From: Psychrobacter coccoides
GTDB lineage: Bacteria > Pseudomonadota > Gammaproteobacteria > Pseudomonadales > Moraxellaceae
Direction of reading: 5' to 3'
Length of the DNA: 64,000 nucleotides
Assembly (NCBI RefSeq): GCF_017498085.1
Contig: NZ_JAGBKM010000003.1
Location: 24,033 to 88,032, forward strand
Below, piece after piece: positions 57,797-64,000 of this stretch (positions are counted from its first letter, which is position 1; the number at the start of each line of letters is the position of its first letter). The notes below the pieces were generated by a model. It did not search any database and was not told the DNA's origin. It saw only the letters and a list, made by a program, of their open reading frames with translations. Both the position numbers and the translations under genes were made by a program.

Positions 57797-57973
57797 ATGC
57801 CACGTAATAAAGTTGACTCAACCACCAAACTTGCCCCTAAAGACATCAACCAAGACGGCCTTGCTGAAGAAGATCAGCAGCGTACTGATGACTCTGCTCT
57901 TGATATGATGCAAGAGATGCATGGGCATGAAGAGCACAGTGATGACGAACTTGAAGAAGATGACGATAATTAA
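57797..57973 (+). CDS. Small, very acidic protein of unknown function
   Basis: 58 residues: MPRNKVDSTTKLAPKDINQD, then a long run rich in Asp, Glu, Gln and His that ends ELEEDDDN. The ribosome site AGGAG is six bases before the ATG, as good as any in the window, and a palindromic hairpin follows directly, so this is a proper small gene. The C-terminal half has two HxH/HEEH-like patches that could bind a metal. No domain recognised; not a shadow, since no longer gene covers it. Confidence 0.7.
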   Translation: MPRNKVDSTTKLAPKDINQDGLAEEDQQRTDDSALDMMQEMHGHEEHSDDELEEDDDN

Positions 57974-57995
57974 ACTGATACTAAAAACGAGCTCA

Positions 57996-58032
57996 TAAGC
58001 GCTTATCTATCCTCTGGTAAGCGCTTTATTGT
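57996..58032 (+). terminator. Terminator of the small acidic-protein gene
   Basis: Arms AAGCGCTT at 57997-58004 and 58019-58026 (each a palindrome) with flanking T-rich TTTATTGTTTT. It overlaps the last bases of the DUF1275 gene on the other strand and may end both. Confidence 0.7.
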
Positions 58033-58706
58033 TTTGGTTTGCGCATTTCAGGCAGATGCTCTGACGCAGAATTATAAATAAATGCAGCCAATAATACGAT
58101 GGTAATGGGTACAAAAAAAGCCCCATAGCCAACTCTAGCATACAAAAACGCACCTACGACGCCGCCGCCACAAAAGCAGTACCAAATAATGGCTTGAAAA
58201 CCAAGCGTGGGCTTACTAATCGAGCGCCCTGCTAACCAATTACCGATTGCGGCGCCCATATCTGACGTTAAACCCGTTAAATGCGTGGTACGAATCACAG
58301 CGCCACTATATGTTGCGACCATAGCGTTTTGTAACCCACAAGCCATAGCGGCTGCCAACTGCCCTAAATAATCATGCTGCTGATACAATAGATAGCTGAT
58401 GAGTAACAGCGCCGCCTCAATATACAACGCACGGCCGTAGCTCCTGCCAAGCTTTAAGGAGCGCTGGCCAATCACAAAGCCACTGAGTATCGCTCCTGCT
58501 AAAAAGGACAATAATGCAGCACCAATAAACAGTATACTGCTGACATCAAAATGAGCCAAAGCGGCGGCAAACAAACTCACATTTCCGGTGACATGTGAGA
58601 CAGACAGTCTAGTAAACCCCATAAGCGCCGCTGTGTTGACACAGCCTGCACTAAATGCCAGTACTGCCCCACCCCAAAATATCCACCTTGGAAGCTTGTT
58701 TATCAT
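58026..58706 (-). CDS. DUF1275 (YoaK-like) membrane protein
   Basis: 226 residues from ATG 58706, where the family's typical start (MINKLPRWIFWGGAVLAF) lies; the frame could begin at 58727 or a TTG at 58754, and no start has a good ribosome site. About six membrane segments. Family blocks: SAGCVNTAALMGFTRLSVSHVTGNVS, GLQNAMVATYSGAVIRTTHLTGLTSD (in short: SHVTGN and THLTGLTSD) and NWLAGR. Function unknown. It begins just after the fabI terminator. Confidence 0.8.
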   Translation of the reverse strand: MINKLPRWIFWGGAVLAFSAGCVNTAALMGFTRLSVSHVTGNVSLFAAALAHFDVSSILFIGAALLSFLAGAILSGFVIGQRSLKLGRSYGRALYIEAALLLISYLLYQQHDYLGQLAAAMACGLQNAMVATYSGAVIRTTHLTGLTSDMGAAIGNWLAGRSISKPTLGFQAIIWYCFCGGGVVGAFLYARVGYGAFFVPITIVLLAAFIYNSASEHLPEMRKPKQ

Positions 58707-58752
58707 ATGCGTGGCCCAAAACCCCATGATCAAAAAAGCAATTAGTATAACC

Positions 58753-58781
58753 AAAAAAGACAGCCTTTTGGCTGCCTTTCT
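58753..58781 (-). terminator. Terminator of fabI
   Basis: Stem GGCAGCC / GGCTGTC (one G-U) with an AAAA loop, then six T on the minus strand. It lies about 50 bp after the fabI stop. Confidence 0.8.
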
Positions 58782-58827
58782 TATAATTCGATATGTTATG
58801 AAGCATTACCTGTCAGCCTAACTGACG

Positions 58828-59634
58828 TTACTTAGGGTCATCAAGCATCATCAGCTGCTCACTAATGGCAACCGTATTAAAGCCTGCATCAACAAACATA
58901 ATCTCACCGGTAATACCAGAGGCCCAAGGTGACAGCAAAAACAGCGCAGCGTTGCCCACTTCGGTCTGAGTAATATTGCGCTGTAGCGGTGCTATCTTTT
59001 CGCTGATGTCCAGCATCTTACGAAACGACTTGATACCACTGGCAGCGAGCGTACGGATAGGACCAGCTGAAATGGCATTCACACGAATGCCTTCGCCGCC
59101 CAATGACGTCGCCAAGTAGCGCACACTGGCCTCTAAGCTGGCTTTGGCCATACCCATGACATTATAATTAGGTAGTACTGAAATGCTGCCTTCATAAGTC
59201 AAAGTCAGCATAGAGCCATTACGCATCGCGAGCAGCTCACGGGCCGCTTTCGCCAGCGCTACAAAGCTATAGCTTGAGATATCATGGGCGATATGACTGC
59301 CTTCACGAGTCGTCGCACTGGTAAAGTCACCATCAAGCTGATCCATTGGGGCAAAGCCAATCGCATGTACCACCCCATCGATACCATCACCCCAGTGCTT
59401 ATTGACTTGCTCAAAACAAGCAGCAATAGAGTCATCAGAGGCGACATCACATTTCAGCACTAAGTCTGCCTCAAACGCTTCTGCGGCCATGTCGACACGC
59501 TTTTTAATCTTATCGTTTGGATAGGTTAAGATTAAAGAGGCGCCTTCACGATGCAGCGCTTCGGCAATGGCCCATGCGATAGAGAGTTTGCTGGCGATAC
59601 CAGTGACGACAAAGCGTTGTCCTTGCAGTAGCAT
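58828..59634 (-). CDS. fabI: Enoyl-[acyl-carrier-protein] reductase (NADH)
   Basis: 268 residues, short-chain dehydrogenase fold. N-terminal [17 protein letters not shown] is the FabI-specific NADH loop; the active site is [19 protein letters not shown] (Tyr-x6-Lys). [20 protein letters not shown] and the [12 protein letters not shown] end are also of FabI. It does the last step of each fatty-acid elongation round and is the triclosan target. AAGGAAA precedes the ATG. Confidence 0.95.
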   Translation of the reverse strand: MLLQGQRFVVTGIASKLSIAWAIAEALHREGASLILTYPNDKIKKRVDMAAEAFEADLVLKCDVASDDSIAACFEQVNKHWGDGIDGVVHAIGFAPMDQLDGDFTSATTREGSHIAHDISSYSFVALAKAARELLAMRNGSMLTLTYEGSISVLPNYNVMGMAKASLEASVRYLATSLGGEGIRVNAISAGPIRTLAASGIKSFRKMLDISEKIAPLQRNITQTEVGNAALFLLSPWASGITGEIMFVDAGFNTVAISEQLMMLDDPK

Positions 59635-59918
59635 AATATTTCCTTGTTGACCGATCGGATGTATGCCTTATACATTCGAGATAATAAATAAATACTGCCC
59701 CATAGCAGCAGAATAATCAGATGACTTATTATACACGAATCAACTTAAGTAAACAGTCGTAAACTCATGACATTTTACAGCGCCTGCCACCCTCAGCTAA
59801 ATATTTAGTACTGAGTACAGCAGTATTAAACTGAGCCGATTTCGAGTATAATCACATCCTTTCAAAGCTTGCACATTTCTTGCACCCTGCTTGCACATTT
59901 TGGATGGCTGCCACACTT

Positions 59919-60527
59919 ATGAGTAATACCCCAATAATCACATCAGAAACCACACCAAATCACCAACAAAGTATCGAATCTTATCGTCAACTGATCGCAT
60001 CGACTGGCGAGAGTTTATTGCGTCCAGGCCTCGTAGATACGCCTATGCGGGCGGCAAAAGCCTTTGGGCATCTGACTCAAGGCTATCAGCAAAACCTAGA
60101 TGAAGTCGTCAATGACGCCGTATTTCCATCGACCAATCGTGAGCTGGTCTTGGTACAAAACATTGAATTTTATTCATTATGCGAACATCATATGCTGCCT
60201 TTTCATGGCATTGCCCATATTGGCTATCTGCCTGATGGGCAGGTGCTCGGCTTATCTAAGTTTGCCCGTATCGTCGATATGTTTGCTCGCCGCTTACAGA
60301 TTCAAGAAAACCTAAGTGAGCAAGTTGCCCAAGCCATTATGGACGTCACGGGCTGCCGCGGTGTGGCCGTGGTCATGGATGCTTCGCACATGTGTATGAT
60401 GATGCGTGGCGTCAGCAAACAGCACTCTACCACTCGTAGCACAGCGATGCTTGGTGAGTATATGCATGACAATCAGGCACGCAATGAGTTCTTAAATGCT
60501 GTACCTAAGCGCCAGCCAGCGTTTTAA
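59919..60527 (+). CDS. folE: GTP cyclohydrolase I
   Basis: 202 residues from ATG 59919; a longer frame to 59880 would add only 13 residues, and no start has a strong ribosome site. Zinc and active-site motifs [21 protein letters not shown] (short: LCEHHMLPF) and [20 protein letters not shown] (short: [10 protein letters not shown]). It makes dihydroneopterin triphosphate for folate. Divergent from fabI. A MITE-like repeat begins 12 bp after its stop. Confidence 0.95.
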   Translation: MSNTPIITSETTPNHQQSIESYRQLIASTGESLLRPGLVDTPMRAAKAFGHLTQGYQQNLDEVVNDAVFPSTNRELVLVQNIEFYSLCEHHMLPFHGIAHIGYLPDGQVLGLSKFARIVDMFARRLQIQENLSEQVAQAIMDVTGCRGVAVVMDASHMCMMMRGVSKQHSTTRSTAMLGEYMHDNQARNEFLNAVPKRQPAF

Positions 60528-60539
60528 TCCCTGTCTACT

Positions 60540-60693
60540 TATAGTCGATGCACTTTAAAAAGAACATAGCGCTACTGGGGTGCTTTCTGTTCAAAATATA
60601 GGTTGCGCAGCCTCTAGGGAGAGCAGCACGCAAGTAAAATTTATACCAGTAGCGCGTTTAAATCCATAACAGTTTTACATTCAGCTGACTATA
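60540..60693 (-). mobile_element. MITE-like repeat, copy 3 (154 bp)
   Basis: Bounded by TATAGTC (60540-60546) and GACTATA (60687-60693). The interior keeps AGCCTCT, GCACGCAAG and TATACCAGT of the family, but the middle is more diverged than in copies 1 and 2. It lies between the convergent folE and yejF genes. Confidence 0.7.
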
Positions 60694-60791
60694 ATACCTC
60701 TGAACCCGCTTTGACGATAACACCCCATCAGCATCCCCTCAAAGGCGTACCAGCGTCCTTGTTTTTAAATGTATGACAGTTTTGACTCAAG

Positions 60792-62504
60792 CTAGGTGAC
60801 ACTGGCCTGCAATAGCTGCTTGGCATACGGATGCTCTGGGTGGTCAAAAACCTCTTCAGTACGACCATACTCAATACATCTGCCTTCTTTTAGCACCATG
60901 ATGTGCTGGCACAGGGCACGCACCACTTTTAGATCATGACTGATAAACACATAACTGAGCTGTAGTTTTGCTTGAATCTCTCGTAGCAAACTGACCACAG
61001 TAACCTGTGTGCTACTATCAAGTGCAGAAGTTGGCTCATCTAATATCAATAGGCTTGGCTGCATGATTAGCGCACGGGCAAGCGCCACCCGCTGACGCTG
61101 ACCGCCTGATAGCTCATGCGGATAGCGCTGGGCAAACTCACTCGGCAGATGCACTGTCGCTAAGCTCTCTATGACAGCGCTTTGACGTGTTTTTTTATCG
61201 ACACCTTGAACCAACAGTCCTTCTTCGATGATTTGCATCACAGTCATGCGTGGGTTGATACTGGCAAAGGGGTCTTGAAACACCATTTGGATTTGTGAGC
61301 GAAATTGGCGGCGTTCTTTGTTGGACAGTGACGAGATGTCTTGACCGTTGACGATCACCTGACCATTGACACGAGCTTGATTGCTCAGCAGCTGAGTTAG
61401 CGCGAGGGCGATGGTGGTTTTGCCTGAGCCGGACTCACCCACGATGCCGAGCGCCTGTCCTTTTTGTAGCTGCATGTCGACATGACTTACGGCATCAAAC
61501 CAACGTTTGGTAGCGCCAAAGAGGCTTTTTTCTATCGGAAACTGCACTTGTAAATGACTGACTTGCAATACGGTCGGTTGCTGACTTTGGTCATCCCCCC
61601 ATAAATCTAGCGCTTGCCCAAAGTCTTGGGCTATGAGCGAGCGGGTATAGTCGGCTTTGGGTTGACTGAATACCGCTGCGGTTTGCCCCTGCTCTATCGT
61701 TTGTCCTTGACGCATGACGATGACTTCATCACTGTAGCGCCTAACCAAATTAAGATCATGGCTGATGAGTATCATCGCCATATTATGCTGACGCTTAAGG
61801 TTATTAAGTAGCTCAAGGATTTCATGCTGCAAGGTGACATCCAGTGCAGTCGTTGGCTCATCAGCGATGAGGATATCCGGCTGCTGCGCCAATGCCATGG
61901 CAATCATCACCCGCTGACGTTGTCCGCCTGACAGCTCATGTGGATAGCGATTTAGTTTATCAGCCGGATCAGTGATATTGACATCATTCAGTAAAGCGAG
62001 GCTCTTTTCATGCCAGTGCTTTTTGGCGACGCCGCTCAAATGCAAAGATTCGGCGATTTGCTTAGCGACGGTGTGGAGTGGATTGAGTGCCGTCATCGGT
62101 TCCTGAAACACCATACCGATGCGCTGCCCACGGATAGTGCGTAGCGATGCTTCACGCTGTTTATCCCTGATGGTCGATTGAGTAGATTGGGTGATAGGCA
62201 AGTGGATCATGCCAGCAGTTTCTGCGAGCTCTACTTCTCCTGTCACAGTCAAACTATCAGGCAACAGACCCAGTAACGCTAGGCTAGCAATCGATTTGCC
62301 AGAGCCTGACTCGCCGACGATGGCCAGTGTCTGAGCCTGTCTGAGCGTATACGATAACTCATCCACTAAGGTGACCCCTGTGGCAGTGACGATTTTTAGC
62401 TTATTTACCACCAGCATGGGTTGGTTGTGGCCACTACAAGCATGGTTATCTGTCCTGCTGGGAGCAACATCGATCAGGGTATTGTGTACGGTCGTTATGG
62501 TCAT
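60792..62504 (-). CDS. yejF: Oligopeptide/microcin C ABC transporter, ATP-binding protein YejF
   Basis: 570 residues from ATG 62504, which overlaps the yejE stop region (TAATATG). Two fused ATPase domains: Walker A GESGSGKSIA and signature LSGGQRQRV in the first, GESGSGKTTI and LSGGQRQRV in the second, each with a DEPT Walker B. It powers import of peptides through YejBE, a route also used by microcin C. The A-rich tail before the second domain is a linker. Nothing unusual in sequence. Confidence 0.92.
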   Translation of the reverse strand: MTITTVHNTLIDVAPSRTDNHACSGHNQPMLVVNKLKIVTATGVTLVDELSYTLRQAQTLAIVGESGSGKSIASLALLGLLPDSLTVTGEVELAETAGMIHLPITQSTQSTIRDKQREASLRTIRGQRIGMVFQEPMTALNPLHTVAKQIAESLHLSGVAKKHWHEKSLALLNDVNITDPADKLNRYPHELSGGQRQRVMIAMALAQQPDILIADEPTTALDVTLQHEILELLNNLKRQHNMAMILISHDLNLVRRYSDEVIVMRQGQTIEQGQTAAVFSQPKADYTRSLIAQDFGQALDLWGDDQSQQPTVLQVSHLQVQFPIEKSLFGATKRWFDAVSHVDMQLQKGQALGIVGESGSGKTTIALALTQLLSNQARVNGQVIVNGQDISSLSNKERRQFRSQIQMVFQDPFASINPRMTVMQIIEEGLLVQGVDKKTRQSAVIESLATVHLPSEFAQRYPHELSGGQRQRVALARALIMQPSLLILDEPTSALDSSTQVTVVSLLREIQAKLQLSYVFISHDLKVVRALCQHIMVLKEGRCIEYGRTEEVFDHPEHPYAKQLLQASVT

Positions 62505-62505
62505 A

Positions 62506-63579
62506 TTAAGAACGCCTCGGATCAAAGGCATCACGCAGCGCTTCGCCAACAAAAATAAGTAGAGACAAAATCAAAGTCAAGCTGAAAAACCCTGACAGCG
62601 CTAACCAGGGGGCATCGAGATTATTTTTGCCTTGTACCATCAACTCGCCCAGCGATGGTGAGCCAGGCGGTAGGCCATACCCTAAAAAGTCTAGCGCCGT
62701 TAAGGCGATGATATTGGCAGTCAAAATAAACGGTAGCTGCGATAAGCTAGACGCTAAAGCATTGGGCAGAATATGCCTGAGCATAATGCGTCGGTCTGAG
62801 ACCCCAAGGTTGCGAGCGGCTCGCACATAATCAAAGTTACGGGCCCGTAAAAACTCCGCCCGTACCAAACCAACCAAGCCCATCCAACCAAACAACAGCA
62901 TCATGGCAAACAACACAAAAACACTGGGACTAAACAAGCTGACTAAGATAATAATCATAAACAGCTGCGGCATACCGCCCCACACTTCCATAAAGCGCTG
63001 CCCCGCCAGATCCACCCAGCCTCCATAATAGCCTTGTACTGCTCCCACAATGATGCCAATCATGGCGCCTGCTAGCGTCAAGGCGATACCAAACAGTAGC
63101 GATATTCGCATGCCGTACAGTATTCGGGCCAGTACATCACGACCCAGATCATCTGTTCCCAGCCAGTTTTGACTATTGGGCGCTGCCGGATAAGGGATAC
63201 CCAACTCTACGTTTGGGGTCTGATCAGCAAAGGGAATCAGCGGCATGACATAAAAACCCTGCTCATTAATTAAACGTTGCACGGCAGGATCTTTGTAATT
63301 GGTTTCAGTCTCAAACACCCCGCCAAAAGTGGTTTCGGGATAGGCTTTTAGCACAGGAAAATAGTAATCGCCTTGATACTGTACCAACAGCGGCTTGTCA
63401 TTGGCAATCACGTTGGCTGCCATACAAATGACAAATATCAGGACAAAAACAACCAGTGATATAACCCCAAGACGATTGCGACGAAAGCGGCTTAGGCGTG
63501 CCTGCCAAATAGGGTTTAGGCGACGTTTTTTTTCTAGTGAAACAGAAGGTGCGGTTGAAGGTAATGGGTGACTTGACAT
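62506..63579 (-). CDS. yejE: ABC transporter permease YejE
   Basis: 357 residues. N-terminal cytoplasmic and single membrane segment (about 37-55), a periplasmic domain with the YPAAPNSQNWLGTDDLGRDV block near 135, then five membrane segments with the EAA-like loop AARNLGVSDRRIMLRHILPN. The 3' end runs into yejF. GAGGGG precedes the ATG, within the end of yejB. Confidence 0.92.
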   Translation of the reverse strand: MSSHPLPSTAPSVSLEKKRRLNPIWQARLSRFRRNRLGVISLVVFVLIFVICMAANVIANDKPLLVQYQGDYYFPVLKAYPETTFGGVFETETNYKDPAVQRLINEQGFYVMPLIPFADQTPNVELGIPYPAAPNSQNWLGTDDLGRDVLARILYGMRISLLFGIALTLAGAMIGIIVGAVQGYYGGWVDLAGQRFMEVWGGMPQLFMIIILVSLFSPSVFVLFAMMLLFGWMGLVGLVRAEFLRARNFDYVRAARNLGVSDRRIMLRHILPNALASSLSQLPFILTANIIALTALDFLGYGLPPGSPSLGELMVQGKNNLDAPWLALSGFFSLTLILSLLIFVGEALRDAFDPRRS

Positions 63580-63582
63580 TAA

Positions 63583-64000
63583 TTAGCGCCCCTCAAAATC
63601 AATACGAGGATCAATGAGGTGATAACTCAAATCACTGATTAATTGTAATAACAACCCGACCAAGGTAAAAATAAACAGAGTGCCAAATATCACGGGATAA
63701 TCTCGCTGCTGAATGGCCTCAAAACCAAGTAGACCTAAACCATCAAGCTTAAAGATAATCTCAATCAGAAAGTTACCCGCAAAGAAAATACCGACAATAG
63801 CCGCTGGAATCCCAGCGATGATAATCAGCATCGCATTACGAAATACGTGACCGTACAACACTTGACGCTCGCTCAAGCCCTTAGCACGTGCAGTAAGCAC
63901 ATACTGCTTACCCAGCTCCTCCAAAAAGCTAAACTTAGTCAGATAAGTCAAACCTGCAAAACCGCCAACCGTACTTGCCAGCAGCGGCAAAGCCAGATGC
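63583..64000 (-). CDS. yejB: ABC transporter permease YejB, C-terminal part (runs off right end)
   Basis: 139 residues visible, reading in from the right edge with [16 protein letters not shown]-like loop [20 protein letters not shown], two or three membrane segments and the DPRIDFEGR end typical of YejB-type permeases. The yejE ATG follows four bases after its stop, so the yejBEF genes are one operon. The substrate-binding gene yejA would be further to the right, if present. Confidence 0.9.
   Translation of the reverse strand, partial: HLALPLLASTVGGFAGLTYLTKFSFLEELGKQYVLTARAKGLSERQVLYGHVFRNAMLIIIAGIPAAIVGIFFAGNFLIEIIFKLDGLGLLGFEAIQQRDYPVIFGTLFIFTLVGLLLQLISDLSYHLIDPRIDFEGR

Noticed and set aside
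1-64000. tRNA or rRNA genes, prophage and complete insertion sequences
   Set aside because: Scanned by eye for T-loop-like GGTTCGA patterns, rRNA segments, integrases and transposases; none was found. A tRNAscan or Infernal run would be decisive.

Overview
The window looks like chromosome of a Gram-negative gammaproteobacterium of the Moraxellaceae, most likely Psychrobacter or a close relative. This rests on gene content and protein style (TolQRAB, Pal, LpxB, YejBEF, MmsA/MmsB, long HrpA), moderate GC with AT-rich intergenic DNA, and many AAGGA ribosome sites. No rRNA, tRNA, CRISPR array, prophage or complete insertion sequence was seen. The species call is inference.

Left edge (1-4.3 kb): the N-terminal 940 residues of a giant Bap/RTX-type surface adhesin run off the left end, preceded in the same direction by an OmpA-domain lipoprotein. 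4.3-7.5 kb is a small accessory patch: an AraC-type regulator, two paralogous SAM methyltransferases in tandem and, between them on the other strand, a colicin-E1-type immunity gene plus one copy of a MITE-like repeat. 7.7-14 kb holds aspA, an isoprenylcysteine-methyltransferase-family membrane protein and hrpA. 14.2-18.2 kb is proline catabolism: putA followed by a separate small gene that encodes the C-terminal domain normally fused to long PutA proteins. 19-20.3 kb is an NCS2 purine permease; 20.8-24.5 kb is tolQRAB.

24.6-30.3 kb is a fatty-acid beta-oxidation operon (acyl-CoA dehydrogenase, thiolase, bifunctional hydratase/dehydrogenase, CaiB-type CoA transferase). 30.5-41.5 kb is mixed core: DUF924 protein, CAP-domain lipoprotein, rnhB, lpxB, DAHP synthase, pepN, a DUF6231-like protein, pal (away from tolQRAB) and a phosphopantetheinyl transferase. 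42-43 kb is an outer-membrane barrel. 43.5-54.5 kb is valine and propionate catabolism: an IclR regulator convergent with mmsA / acyl-CoA dehydrogenase / enoyl-CoA hydratase / 3-hydroxyisobutyryl-CoA hydrolase / mmsB, then prpE and an acyl-CoA ligase as separate units each closed by its own terminator. 54.6-64 kb has an MFS exporter, a DASS dicarboxylate transporter, a tiny acidic protein, a DUF1275 protein, fabI, folE and yejF-yejE-yejB, the last cut by the right end.

The catabolic blocks fit together: amino acids (aspartate, proline, valine), fatty acids and dicarboxylates feed the TCA cycle through fumarate, glutamate, acetyl-CoA and propionyl-CoA. The most unusual signals are the split PutA, the roughly 155-161 bp MITE-like repeat family (three full copies and one fragment), and the orphan immunity gene between duplicated methyltransferases.
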